This document shows, one piece after another, positions 1-9,488 of a DNA stretch of 64,000 nucleotides; positions within the stretch are counted from its first letter, which is position 1; each line of letters opens with the position of its first letter. The notes beneath the pieces are model-generated. The model did not search any database. It saw only the letters and a program-made list of their open reading frames with translations, and had not been told where the DNA came from. The translations under genes were made by a program, and so were the position numbers. Origin of the DNA: a virus; the IMG/VR virus record IMGVR_UViG_3300034121_001930, positions 1 to 64,000 of that record; one strand, 5' to 3'.

Positions 1-1233
1 ACCGTCTCCCAATGCTTCGCTTTGGACATCCACTAGAGCAGACGGAGCTACAGACGTATCTCCATTTTGTAGCGTTTCTTTTACTGTAGCTACTTGCTTT
101 TCATTAGTAGTGGACTTTTGCGTAAGAGTTTTTGGGAGCGTAGTTATGTTACGTTTTGTTTTACGTTTACGCTTTACGTGTACATTAACCTGCTGCTCCG
201 TCTCCTCAAATTCTCCGGCGCTAAGAACGGGCATCTCCGCTGTTCCAGCTTCGTTCTCTTCTGTACTTTCGGTCGGCACAAGTACGCGAAACTTTTCTGG
301 AACTGGATCTGGTCTTTGGGTTGAGAAGGATTTGGCCGTAAAGAGTTCAGGAGCCGTAATGACACGCTGCACACTTTGTCCGTTACCCAAAGATTCAACA
401 GATCCGTCAACAGTAAGGGCGGACGTAGTAATGGTTGTTCCGTCTGGAACAATGGATTCCACTACATTAGCGACTTGCAGGTCGTTAGTGACCTGCTTGC
501 CACTCAACGAGCTGGTGTTCTGCGCCGACGAGCGTGAAACGGTGCGCTTGCGTTTGAGATTTGTGTTGATCTGATCCTCAGTTGCCGCGAGCTGGTCGCC
601 AGTAAGTACTGGAGTTTCGACCGATCCTTCCGCCAGCTCATCTGTCGTAGTAGTTGGCGACAAAACACGGAACTTAGGCGGCAGCGGATCTTGCCTCTCA
701 GTAGAGAGCGTCAGCACTTCGTCGAGCACGGCCTCTTCCACATAGCTGTGGGCCTCAATAACGAACAGAGCGTTCAATTCTTCCTGCTGCGTGTTCTGCT
801 GTTCCTTGTCATAGAAAACGTAATTAACTCCTTCAAACTTATCTTCTGGCACGTTCGGCATGGCTGTGCCGAACTCAATATCTACTGGCTCGAAGTTCTC
901 GCGGAGCGTGACATAGGTACGAGTAACGGTGCGGAACTCCCTGTTTCCAATAACTCTGTTACCAAAAGCGAAGTTGTAGAGATCCTGATTCTCGCGTTCT
1001 GATGCGTAGAAGAACTCGAAGATCTCGTTGCGTTCGATGTCTACTGGCTTGATGTATACGAGCTTGTGATCCGGCCACTTGTTGGCGTTAGGGTACGGGG
1101 TTCCGTATTCAGGGAACGGGTTTCCACGATTGCAGTCACGAACCTCACTGAACAAGACATCTCCAATAATTGGAGTTGGGAAGATCTTGCGGTCTTGTCT
1201 ATACGGAGCTTGTGGTAATTGGGATATTGGCAT
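1..1233 (-). CDS. Structural/tail protein, 3' end beyond left edge
   Basis: An open frame of about 411 codons runs from an ATG at 1233 to the left edge with no stop, so the C-terminus is missing. The protein begins MPISQLPQAPYRQDRK. After about 180 residues it holds two diverged copies of a module of roughly 115 residues. Each copy starts with D-P-[LV]-P-x-K-F-R-V-L, continues with an acidic stretch ending near P-V-L, and then a basic K-R-K-R patch. I do not recognise a family. It is the last visible gene of the tail cluster, 11 nt downstream of the NHL/RCC1 protein gene, so a virion role is inferred from position. Confidence 0.75.
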   Translation of the reverse strand, partial: MPISQLPQAPYRQDRKIFPTPIIGDVLFSEVRDCNRGNPFPEYGTPYPNANKWPDHKLVYIKPVDIERNEIFEFFYASERENQDLYNFAFGNRVIGNREFRTVTRTYVTLRENFEPVDIEFGTAMPNVPEDKFEGVNYVFYDKEQQNTQQEELNALFVIEAHSYVEEAVLDEVLTLSTERQDPLPPKFRVLSPTTTTDELAEGSVETPVLTGDQLAATEDQINTNLKRKRTVSRSSAQNTSSLSGKQVTNDLQVANVVESIVPDGTTITTSALTVDGSVESLGNGQSVQRVITAPELFTAKSFSTQRPDPVPEKFRVLVPTESTEENEAGTAEMPVLSAGEFEETEQQVNVHVKRKRKTKRNITTLPKTLTQKSTTNEKQVATVKETLQNGDTSVAPSALVDVQSEALGDG

Positions 1234-1244
1234 GTGTTTAGATG

Positions 1245-4200
1245 TTAGCCTTGGAACGTAATTCCATTGTAATTAGAAATAATCGGGGCACTTGATCCAG
1301 CCGCATTAGTCGCACTCAACATAATATTTGTTCCGCTAAAACTACTAATGGATATGTTTTTAGAGATTGTTCTGGATTGCTGAACATCGCCACCGATAGA
1401 ATAACTGATTAGTGTTTCAAATTTAAACACTGAAGATGACGTTCTAGATATTTTTACGTTTAGTGAAACTGATGTACCGGAGTTTGCGTCAAACGTGAAC
1501 GGTGAGTTTAGAATATCCACACCACCAAATTTAAGTTTGTATGTTTGTGGGAACTGCGAACCAGCTTGTACGCGCGTTGTTGAGAACTGAACAGTAACTG
1601 ATTTCGTCGCAGATGTAAGTGACGATGTAGTTACTGGAACAGTGTGTAGTTCAACCTCGCCAGTGCTTGATCCGGTTGTCGCTTGAGAAATACTAGGGTT
1701 GGGGTTGGGATTGGGGTTAGGATTAGGGTTAGTGTCTGTATCCGGATTAGTTGATTCGTTAGGTGGCTCTACAACACTAATAGGAAGGGTTAAATATGTC
1801 GTACCCTTATACTTAAAATTATTTATATTGGGTAAAATAACCTCAAGATCAGCATAATCAATCTTGATTTTAGACTCATATGATCCTGTTGTAGTTGGGG
1901 CCCCAATTAAATTACCTGAAGCAAGCGGGTCTGGATCAATACTTAAACCTGACGGGAGCGATTTACTTGACAACACGAGTCTGTTATTAAATACGTCTTT
2001 TTTATCTTTCTGGATTAATTGTGGAGTGTCGAGTTGGTCTGGCGCGGCGGATTGGGCTGTAGCTCCAACGTCATAAATATTAAGCCCCCAACAATATAGA
2101 TTTCCATCGTTGGTTACGGCAAAAGCAGAATTCTCAGTTACAGCTATGTCCACTATATTTAAGTGAGAAGGTATCCCAGACTTACCCCTTTTAACTTTTT
2201 TCACGAACGGTGTGAAACCGTAAGAATTCCCGATTCCAAGCTGCCCATAATCGTTATTTCCGTAACTAAAAAGTGTCCCATCACCCGTTAAAACAAGATA
2301 AAAACCTTTACCTACTGCTATCTTTTTAATGCTTTTGTTCTTTTTAATTGTATTTAGTGAAGGGGATACCTCAGCACCTAAGTCCAACAATAATTCAGCA
2401 GACCCATCAGAATAATCGGCTACAATTGTTCCGCTCCACTCGCTTGTTCTGAGTTTTGTTATGTACTTATCCGAAAAATTTTGTAGCAACGTCCAGTTAA
2501 CTTTACAAAATAGTCTCGTTAATATGCCATTATTTGTACTGAATGGGTTTGTTTCTAATGATAGATTTACACTTGCTATTCTATTTGAAAAACTTACGCT
2601 CGCATTTTTTAAATTCGTTGGGGTTATTGTGTCGGACACATAACTAAAACTCGCACTATATTTTGGGCGTGAGTAATCAGAAGCAATGTTTAAGTTTTCG
2701 TCTGGTAGCTCGGCTCTCCAAGCATGTAATTCTTGACTAGATACAATTGAATATACAGTTCCTTGTGGGAATGTATCCTGAAAAACAGTACTCAAATAAG
2801 GAACCGTTGCGTTATATGGTATATCGACTGTTTTTTGTTTATAGCTTAAATCAAACTTAAACGCTCTAAACCTATTATCATTAACTGGAGCAAAGTATGG
2901 TAAAACCGCTTCGCTTTGATTGGGACGATCAACGTATAAAGATTTCATAGCTGACCCTATCCTTTTTTCACTAGTGTCTACGACAAAAACACGTAAAGCA
3001 TCGTCTTCATAAACAAGAAAGTCTTTACTATCATATGGTACATACCGTGAATAAAGGTCACCTACCCTAAAGTCCGCTGTATTGGCTACATAAGAAACAT
3101 TATTATCATCTAATAAGCTATAAAACTCAACTCTATAATTACTCTTATACACACTGCCGGAAATAATACTTTCGGTTAGGTATACTTCACCAGAATTATT
3201 TCTTATTATAAAACCAGAACAATATAAGTTTGTTGGTGTGTTTTGCCCTGTTAGAGATATTCTTTCAACTCGCCCTTGTGTTCTATACCGTGCTGCTACG
3301 TTCCCGTAAGAGGAGTCCGAACGCAGATAAAACGTAGAAGATTCAGGTGCTTTAACAGCTGTGTTAATCACTAAAATATTTCCATTCTGGTCAAACGAAA
3401 TTGATCGTGGTTCAAAAGGGTTATTTGTATCACCAACATAAAGTGTTGAGACCACTCCAGATGGAGTTATTTTGCGAACCGCATGTGAACCAGAAGTTAT
3501 TACAGCACTAGACCACAATGATTGTTGCTCCCCAAAAGGCCCCTCATTAAGATATATATTTCCGTTTGAATCAATTATTGCTTGTTTTATTACACCAAAT
3601 CGAGCATTGCCCCCAACCCCGTCTTGATGCCCAGATGTACTAGATCCCGCAAAAGTAGATACTACTCCCGCAGGAGTAACTTTCTCAATCCTTGATCCAT
3701 AACAGAAGAAAAAATTACCTGAAGAGTCTTTAAGCATTGAAGGTGGGTACACACCAGCGTCGCCAATACTGCCAAAATCCATTCTGAAAATACCACTACC
3801 AGTAGCGAGAGAGCGTACTCCGTAATTTTTATCGTATTTATAGACCCTAAAATCTTTTTGAGTACCCCCTTGCAAAGGAATATCGTTTTTATATAGGATA
3901 TAAATAAAATCATTATCCACAGTAAAATACATCGTAGGCGTAAAACTACCTATGCCATCAAGATGGGGGAGGGAAATTTCAAAAGTTTGTAAACCCAATT
4001 TAGAGGTGTTACTATTAGTATCTACTATAATTTCAGCATTAGGGGCACTAAGTTGTAGATTTTGCGAATGTAAACTCGTACGCCGTGCAGACAATTCAGC
4101 GACTCCCGTTAATGTACATGTATTTACTGTAGCACTTACTCTAGTAACACCACCTGTGGGGGGTGCAAACGTTTGGGCGTTTGTCGTAGTAGTTGGTAAA

Positions 4201-5192
4201 GTCTCAGTGTATGCATCTAATGATAAATAAGCTGCGGTCTTATCTGTAAATAAAACCCCTAGCCGTAGAGTATTGCCCAGATTCGAACGTCGCAAATTCA
4301 TAGGTAAAATTGACTGGATAATTTTATCCTGTACAATAAAACTATTATCCTGATTATCGAGTATTTGAAAGCCTGTGCCGTCGGTAATTGAGGTGTCGAT
4401 AATCCCCGATCTAAAGTTAGAAGAAATATTAAGTTTTCCGTTAGCTAGAACACTAACGGAAATGCTTCTACCACCAGAGAGCCAAGGGCCTCTATTTATA
4501 AATGAAGTAGGTATTCCATGTAAATCATAATAGGAGTATGCGCGTACAAATTTATCATCAAAGATGTAAGAATCACTATCTACCGAACCTAAATAATTTA
4601 TTTGTGGTGTAATGTAATTATAAGAGCTAATACTCCATAATTCAAATGTTTGTGATATAAAGTTTCGTGTGATATTGCATTCTAACTTCTGAGTATTCAC
4701 ATTATAACTAGTGACAACACCAATCATTGCTACATCCTCCACTTGTTGGGTGTTTGTAACTCTGCTAATTTTAATTGGATCACCAGCTCTCCACCCCCAA
4801 TCATAACCCACACTACCCGCTAGCGTAAAGGTCTTAGAGCCAATGCCAGCAAGAATCGAAGTCTGGGAAGCATTTGGACCTTTAACTGGCAATGCTGCAT
4901 TAATATAACTCGGCGTCATTAACGATGCAGCTCCTGTATCAGTAAGGACCTCAACGCATTCGACCACCGTACTATGATGCGGCGCAACTTTTATAATATT
5001 TTCTCCGCTTAATATATTTCCTTCTGTTGTACTATTTGGAGTTAATGGCGGGTTCTCATTAATGGTATTACCATCAATTCCTCGGACGTTGATTACATCC
5101 AATAGATTAATATTTACTGGTTGGTTCTTATAGAACCTAAGACGATCATTAATAGAATAATTCAGTGAGGCCGTAATAGTATCTTTTGACAT
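1245..5192 (-). CDS. Large tail protein with NHL, Ig-like and RCC1 repeats
   Basis: This is a 1315-residue protein. Residues about 470-650 contain NHL-type beta-propeller repeats, seen as I-E-K-V-T-P-A-G-V-V-S-T-F-A-G followed by I-D-S-N-G-N-I-Y. Residues about 955-1040 have two RCC1-type repeats with F-S-Y-G-N-N-D-Y-G-Q-L-G. A putative Ig-like segment (L-P-S-G-L-S-I-D) lies near 1080-1130, followed by an Asn-Pro linker near 1155 and a beta-rich C-terminus. Both repeat families form beta-propellers that bind proteins or glycans. Placed between two other tail genes, it is most likely a receptor-binding or peripheral tail protein. No Shine-Dalgarno sequence precedes the ATG. Confidence 0.8.
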   Translation of the reverse strand: MSKDTITASLNYSINDRLRFYKNQPVNINLLDVINVRGIDGNTINENPPLTPNSTTEGNILSGENIIKVAPHHSTVVECVEVLTDTGAASLMTPSYINAALPVKGPNASQTSILAGIGSKTFTLAGSVGYDWGWRAGDPIKISRVTNTQQVEDVAMIGVVTSYNVNTQKLECNITRNFISQTFELWSISSYNYITPQINYLGSVDSDSYIFDDKFVRAYSYYDLHGIPTSFINRGPWLSGGRSISVSVLANGKLNISSNFRSGIIDTSITDGTGFQILDNQDNSFIVQDKIIQSILPMNLRRSNLGNTLRLGVLFTDKTAAYLSLDAYTETLPTTTTNAQTFAPPTGGVTRVSATVNTCTLTGVAELSARRTSLHSQNLQLSAPNAEIIVDTNSNTSKLGLQTFEISLPHLDGIGSFTPTMYFTVDNDFIYILYKNDIPLQGGTQKDFRVYKYDKNYGVRSLATGSGIFRMDFGSIGDAGVYPPSMLKDSSGNFFFCYGSRIEKVTPAGVVSTFAGSSTSGHQDGVGGNARFGVIKQAIIDSNGNIYLNEGPFGEQQSLWSSAVITSGSHAVRKITPSGVVSTLYVGDTNNPFEPRSISFDQNGNILVINTAVKAPESSTFYLRSDSSYGNVAARYRTQGRVERISLTGQNTPTNLYCSGFIIRNNSGEVYLTESIISGSVYKSNYRVEFYSLLDDNNVSYVANTADFRVGDLYSRYVPYDSKDFLVYEDDALRVFVVDTSEKRIGSAMKSLYVDRPNQSEAVLPYFAPVNDNRFRAFKFDLSYKQKTVDIPYNATVPYLSTVFQDTFPQGTVYSIVSSQELHAWRAELPDENLNIASDYSRPKYSASFSYVSDTITPTNLKNASVSFSNRIASVNLSLETNPFSTNNGILTRLFCKVNWTLLQNFSDKYITKLRTSEWSGTIVADYSDGSAELLLDLGAEVSPSLNTIKKNKSIKKIAVGKGFYLVLTGDGTLFSYGNNDYGQLGIGNSYGFTPFVKKVKRGKSGIPSHLNIVDIAVTENSAFAVTNDGNLYCWGLNIYDVGATAQSAAPDQLDTPQLIQKDKKDVFNNRLVLSSKSLPSGLSIDPDPLASGNLIGAPTTTGSYESKIKIDYADLEVILPNINNFKYKGTTYLTLPISVVEPPNESTNPDTDTNPNPNPNPNPNPSISQATTGSSTGEVELHTVPVTTSSLTSATKSVTVQFSTTRVQAGSQFPQTYKLKFGGVDILNSPFTFDANSGTSVSLNVKISRTSSSVFKFETLISYSIGGDVQQSRTISKNISISSFSGTNIMLSATNAAGSSAPIISNYNGITFQG

Positions 5193-5219
5193 AAATTTTA
5201 GTCGCTATTGGCTTATGGG

Positions 5220-7556
5220 TTAGATTGTTACAGATTTAACGACAGCAAAAGCAATTACGATTGCTTCTGCTAATGACGAATTAGACGCATTACGGACATC
5301 GATTGTCGCAGAACCAGCAGCTGATCTAGCGTTCAGGACGTATGATGCGAAGTTAGTGCCGCCGGAAATATGATTCAGGATGAGAACATCACCAGCTTCT
5401 ATTTTGGAGTTTGTAAGAGTAAACGAAACAGCTGTGTTCGCAGAAAGAGCGGCTGCGTTCATTGTGATCTGGCCGTTTGTTGTATTAAGGGTAACGCCAG
5501 TTGTCTTGCTTGTATTTTGCGTAACAAGCCCGCCAGAACCGTTAATGTAACCAATCTTGCCAGTGCCATTTACTAGACCGTTCTCAAAATATTTTGGGGT
5601 TACGTAAATAGAACCTGTAGAGCCGTCTACGTGAGAAACGTATCCAACACGTACTTTGTGTGCAGGATACGTTGGCTCAGTTGCCGTGATCCCGCCGCTA
5701 GTTGATAGCCATACTTCTTGTCCAATAGTGTAGCCAGTCAAATTTAAACCTCTAACTAATCCAGTTAAAGTAACATAACCAGACTCACCAATATTTATAT
5801 TTTCTGTAGCGAGTCCGACAACCGACTTAGCCGACAACGAATTATTGGAAGCCAAACCAACTTCGGGCATCCCATCAAAAGAACTGTCGATATAGACTAC
5901 TTGTCCGTTTAGAATATTCTGAGAGGCCGTTGCCCGCATTAGCACCTCTTGACCAACTTGTTGCGTGACCGAAGTGCCAGACATTTTAAGGTCCAGTGTC
6001 TTGTCGACCCCGTTCCAACGGAGCTGGCCTTCCGAAAGAGCGCCAGTTGATTGACTAGATGTTTTGAATTTAAGGGTATCGAATGTAAGTGCTGTTACGG
6101 CAGTGCCGTCATTCGCTGTGCCGCCATTGGCGATTGGCAGTATTCCTGTTACGCCAGCAGTAAGAGGCAAACCAGTACAGCTTGTAAGAGTACCAGAAGT
6201 CGGTGTGCCTAATTGTGGGTTAACAAGCACTGGCGAAGTCGCAAGTACGTTTGCGCCAGAACCAGTCGAAGTAGTTACGCCAGTACCGCCGTTTGCGACT
6301 GGTAGAGTTCCAGTAAGATCAGCAACCGGAACTGTAGCAGCAGCAGTCATTGCTGTAGTGCCTGTTCCTTTTACATAACCAGTAAGGGTAGCTGCGCCAG
6401 TACCGCCGGAAGCAACTGCGATAGGGGATGACAGCGAAGAAATTGTGCCACCAGAAATTGTCGGAGAAGTAAGAGTCTTATTCGTTAAGATTTGGGTATC
6501 AGTTGTCCCAACAATAGCTCCATCTGGAGCAGTCACAGTTGTGAATGAACTTGTTCCATTCGCCTTTAAGATACCAGCAGTGAAGGTAGCCGCACCAGTG
6601 CCGCCGGAAGCGACAGGAATAGCTGTGCTAAAAGTAACACCACTACCAAACGTTTTATTGGTAAGCGTCTGCGAATCAGATGTTCCAACAAGATCTCCAG
6701 CTGGAGCAGTCACAGTTGTGAATGAACTCGTTCCGTTCGCCTTCAAGACACCAGCAGTGAAGGTAGCCGCACCAGTGCCGCCGGAAGCGACAGGAAGACT
6801 GCCAGAGATTCCAGCAGAAAGATCGACAGGAGCCCATGAAGGAGCGGCAGATCCGTTCGACTTCAGAACATATCCAGCTGTTCCGGCTGCGAGCATCGCT
6901 GTTGCTCCAGAACCAGTTTGATATGGAACTTGACCAACACCGCCGCCAGCAAGATTGGTAGCGGTTGTAGCGGTTGTAGCAGTATTAGCGTTTCCTGTTG
7001 TATTTTGATTAAGGGTTGGGATAACATCAGTAACCGAAACCCATGACGGCGCGGAAGACCCATTTGATTTGAGTACGAAACCGGATGTTCCGGCGCTCAA
7101 CAAAGCAGTTGTGCCGGAGGCACTCTGATAGGGGACTGCGCCAGCAGCGCCACCAGCGATGTTAGTAGCCGTCGTAGCGAGCGTAGCGGTAGCCGCGTTG
7201 CCAATTGTAGACTGGTTTAGCGTTGGGTAGTCGTTAGCGGTAGCAGCAGCGATAACACCACCAGTTGTAGTTTTTAAAACTGTGTTGTTTGGGAAAGAGG
7301 ATAGATCTACACCGTTAATCTTATTAACAGTCAGGACACCAGCTGTGTCTGTGACATCGCCAGTATGGGTGGCATTCGAGACCTTAGCGGTATTGATTCC
7401 GTGTTGAGTAAAAATAGCCGCACTCATCAAGCCGCTGGCGCTTGACGTTGCGGTTGGGATCGCGTCGCTTCCGCCGCTGATGTGGGTGCTGGCGTGGCTG
7501 GACGGAACCGAAACTCCGGCTTCCGAAATGGTCAAGATGTAGGTATCTGATGGCAT
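5220..7556 (-). CDS. Tail fibre protein with S-G-G-T-G repeats
   Basis: A 778-residue protein with the low-complexity Gly/Thr/Ala/Asn composition of phage tail fibres. From about residue 120 to 480 it repeats segments ending V-A-S-G-G-T-G-A-A-T-F and containing T-L-T-N-K-T, a pattern typical of trimeric fibre shafts. The last 250 residues form a distinct globular part (K-F-K-T-S-S-Q-S-T-G-A-L-S-E-G-Q-L) likely used for receptor contact. The gene starts 4 nt after the stop of the small adaptor-like gene 7561-7938, an arrangement repeated at 9489-12064. The fibre assignment is firm; the receptor is unknown. Confidence 0.88.
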   Translation of the reverse strand: MPSDTYILTISEAGVSVPSSHASTHISGGSDAIPTATSSASGLMSAAIFTQHGINTAKVSNATHTGDVTDTAGVLTVNKINGVDLSSFPNNTVLKTTTGGVIAAATANDYPTLNQSTIGNAATATLATTATNIAGGAAGAVPYQSASGTTALLSAGTSGFVLKSNGSSAPSWVSVTDVIPTLNQNTTGNANTATTATTATNLAGGGVGQVPYQTGSGATAMLAAGTAGYVLKSNGSAAPSWAPVDLSAGISGSLPVASGGTGAATFTAGVLKANGTSSFTTVTAPAGDLVGTSDSQTLTNKTFGSGVTFSTAIPVASGGTGAATFTAGILKANGTSSFTTVTAPDGAIVGTTDTQILTNKTLTSPTISGGTISSLSSPIAVASGGTGAATLTGYVKGTGTTAMTAAATVPVADLTGTLPVANGGTGVTTSTGSGANVLATSPVLVNPQLGTPTSGTLTSCTGLPLTAGVTGILPIANGGTANDGTAVTALTFDTLKFKTSSQSTGALSEGQLRWNGVDKTLDLKMSGTSVTQQVGQEVLMRATASQNILNGQVVYIDSSFDGMPEVGLASNNSLSAKSVVGLATENINIGESGYVTLTGLVRGLNLTGYTIGQEVWLSTSGGITATEPTYPAHKVRVGYVSHVDGSTGSIYVTPKYFENGLVNGTGKIGYINGSGGLVTQNTSKTTGVTLNTTNGQITMNAAALSANTAVSFTLTNSKIEAGDVLILNHISGGTNFASYVLNARSAAGSATIDVRNASNSSLAEAIVIAFAVVKSVTI

Positions 7557-7560
7557 GGTC

Positions 7561-7938
7561 TTAACTGATTGGGTCTACTGGTACTCCTTTGGTAATGTTG
7601 GCCCGCACCGTAACGGAGCCGTAAAGCAAGCGTTCCATAGTGGCGGCGCGTTGCATGAAGATGTCGTATTCGTAACTGCCAGAAGGCTTTAGCAAAAGCG
7701 TGTTAGCCTCCGAAAGATTGAACGCCACTTGACCGTTGTTGCCGTCGTCAAGGATTGTTGCTGTAAACGAGACCACTTCTTTCTTCGTAACGGCATCGCG
7801 GATGTCGGCAAAGAAACCGTAAGCTGCCGCCGCTGGCGGGTCCAGATCAATCGGCTGCTCCAACTGATTCTGGATCGTCAGAACGAAGCTGTATTCAGCT
7901 GCACGGTCAATCGTGATATCGTAGTTGGCGGCGAGCAT
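7561..7938 (-). CDS. Small tail adaptor-like protein, paralogue 1
   Basis: A 125-residue, beta-rich protein beginning M-L-A-A-N-Y-D-I-T-I-D. It is clearly related to the product of 11732-12064: both share A-A-N-Y-D, a central A-[DE]-I-R-[DE] block, an F-T-[AI]-T block and L-L-Y-G-S-V near the end. Each lies directly upstream of a tail fibre gene. The length and pattern resemble the N-terminal beta-sandwich of siphophage baseplate adaptors such as BppU, but that is only a resemblance. I infer a protein that docks or assembles its neighbouring fibre. Confidence 0.7.
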   Translation of the reverse strand: MLAANYDITIDRAAEYSFVLTIQNQLEQPIDLDPPAAAAYGFFADIRDAVTKKEVVSFTATILDDGNNGQVAFNLSEANTLLLKPSGSYEYDIFMQRAATMERLLYGSVTVRANITKGVPVDPIS

Positions 7939-7950
7939 TTCAGTTTGAGC

Positions 7951-8205
7951 TTAAATAGCTTTGTAGAAGATAGCTGTTCCGGTGATTACACCAGTGCCGC
8001 CAGTAATAGGAGTATCAATGCGGAGTAGTGCTGGATAGGTGATCGACGTTTGGGTTCCGGTAAGGAGCGGTGCGTTTAGGGCCGTCGTAATTGTGCCGGA
8101 AGTAACCCACTGCATAGCGCAGTAATCACCAGCAGGAACGGTTGTAGCGGTCACGATTACAGCACCACCGCGTCCGGCATTTTGTTTGAGAATTGTGTCA
8201 GTCAT
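7951..8205 (-). CDS. Small beta-rich virion protein, unknown
   Basis: An 84-residue protein rich in Thr, Ala, Gly and Ile, with alternating hydrophobic residues throughout. It has no signal peptide or membrane segment and no cysteine pair. The composition resembles capsid decoration or fibre-associated proteins. It sits in the tail cluster between the adaptor-like gene and an alpha-helical gene, 12 nt before the former. The start ATG follows T-rich sequence with no Shine-Dalgarno. Function unknown. Confidence 0.7.
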   Translation of the reverse strand: MTDTILKQNAGRGGAVIVTATTVPAGDYCAMQWVTSGTITTALNAPLLTGTQTSITYPALLRIDTPITGGTGVITGTAIFYKAI

Positions 8206-8254
8206 AATAGGAGTCTATAGGATTAAGGGTGGTTGGTCAAGGGTAGTCGTGGGT

Positions 8255-8614
8255 TTATTCCAGCGTTACAGTCCCATTCTCTGAGATGCTGTGTGCGGGG
8301 ATGGCTTCGTGCAGGGCAGTGATATCAGCGAGCGCATCGGCATCCTGTTGAGCGAGCACTTGAGTCAGAAACGCAAACAACGCTCCCTCGATAGTGAGCA
8401 ACTCTGCGGCTGCGGCTGTCTCGTTGAGCTTTGCGATGCGTTGTGCTGGAGTCACCTCGCCTTGGTTCCCCCACATCAGGCTGTGTGCCTGTTTGTAGGC
8501 AGCGATGAGCTGACCTTTGACTTGATTAGGTGTTTCGATCAGGCGGGAAACCTGACGGGCAATTTTGTTCTCCTGCGTAGGCTGGGGGTTTACGGTTGGT
8601 GCTAGTAGTGGCAT
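8255..8614 (-). CDS. Helical tail-cluster protein, unknown
   Basis: A 119-residue protein of mostly helical composition (Q-V-S-R-L-I-E-T-P-N-Q-V-K-G-Q-L, then Q-R-I-A-K-L-N-E-T-A-A-A-A-E-L-L), with a short beta-like tail ending S-E-N-G-T-V-T-L-E. It has no cysteine, signal peptide or membrane helix. Its position between the sulfotransferase and the tail adaptor region suggests a tail assembly or chaperone role, but nothing in the sequence proves it. Start ATG at 8614 has no Shine-Dalgarno. Confidence 0.7.
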   Translation of the reverse strand: MPLLAPTVNPQPTQENKIARQVSRLIETPNQVKGQLIAAYKQAHSLMWGNQGEVTPAQRIAKLNETAAAAELLTIEGALFAFLTQVLAQQDADALADITALHEAIPAHSISENGTVTLE

Positions 8615-8646
8615 AGTGTTGTATTCTGTTGGTCGTTGTTGGAGAA

Positions 8647-9477
8647 TTAGTATCCAAGAGCAGTGAAGTACCAGTCGAAGTCTTTGCGGATGACATCGGA
8701 TAGCTTATCGGGAAGCACGTCGTTCCAGCCCTTCATGGGGGCGAGCTTGTTGCCAACGTTGTGATCCCCGAACACGCCGAACATCTTGGTATCTTCCTCG
8801 ACCTGCTTTTGGATGTTGTCAAAGTCATGGGCAAACTCTGGGAGTTTGAGGTAGGAATAAATCCGGCTCATCGTAATCGCAGGAGCGGTCGTCAAATCTT
8901 CGCATTTCACGAAGAGCACCTTGTCCGCAGTCCCGTCCATGAACAGGCCGCGCAAGCGGTTTAGAGCCAGCCCTACGGGTGGCGACCCTACGTTCGGGTT
9001 GTTGCCGATTGGCTGGACATTCAGGTTAAGCCAGTTGAACACCCGCGCATCCAGTTGCAGCGGTAAGCTGGCGCACTCGACGGTATCAGTATTCTTGCGG
9101 TAGATGCGCTCCATGCTGGCGACGATCCCGCGCAGGTCGCGCACCATGACAACCATTTTAGGTTGATCTGCCCATGAACTTGTCCAGTTATAGTTGGCCG
9201 ACCATCCACGGTTCTTGTCGCAGACAATGGGGCGGTCAGTGATCGCAGAGTAATAGCCATCGGCAGCGGCCTTGCAGGTGCGCGCAAACGCATTTCGCAT
9301 CAGTTCACGCGGCTGCGCTTGAACTTCCGTGAGTCCGGTGTTGCCCCGCATCCCATACAAAAACTCCAATAAGGGAGATGTGGGTGAGCCGTAGATATCG
9401 GGGTTCTGGTGCAGTAGCACTTGAAGCAGTTCGGAACCGCTGCGAGGCATGGAGGAATTGAAGATTATTTTTTTCAT
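8647..9477 (-). CDS. Sulfotransferase-like protein (PAPS-dependent)
   Basis: A 276-residue protein taken from the ATG at 9477, because the longer frame to 9525 would overlap the preceding fibre gene. Residues about 6-18 (N-S-S-M-P-R-S-G-S-E-L-L) match the 5'-phosphosulfate binding loop of sulfotransferases. Residues near 108-120 (V-M-V-R-D-L-R-G-I-V-A-S-M) match the 3'-phosphate binding motif. These enzymes move a sulfo group from PAPS to a hydroxyl or amine. The gene lies 11 nt after a fibre gene and inside the tail cluster, so a tail protein or host surface glycan is a plausible acceptor. Family assignment is firm; the substrate is inferred from context. Confidence 0.85.
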   Translation of the reverse strand: MKKIIFNSSMPRSGSELLQVLLHQNPDIYGSPTSPLLEFLYGMRGNTGLTEVQAQPRELMRNAFARTCKAAADGYYSAITDRPIVCDKNRGWSANYNWTSSWADQPKMVVMVRDLRGIVASMERIYRKNTDTVECASLPLQLDARVFNWLNLNVQPIGNNPNVGSPPVGLALNRLRGLFMDGTADKVLFVKCEDLTTAPAITMSRIYSYLKLPEFAHDFDNIQKQVEEDTKMFGVFGDHNVGNKLAPMKGWNDVLPDKLSDVIRKDFDWYFTALGY

Positions 9478-9488
9478 GTGTGATTTAT

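Noticed and set aside
1690-1735. Telomere-like GGGTT/GGATT repeats
   Set aside because: They are in frame in the 1245-5192 gene and encode an Asn-Pro linker, a common form of low-complexity spacer.
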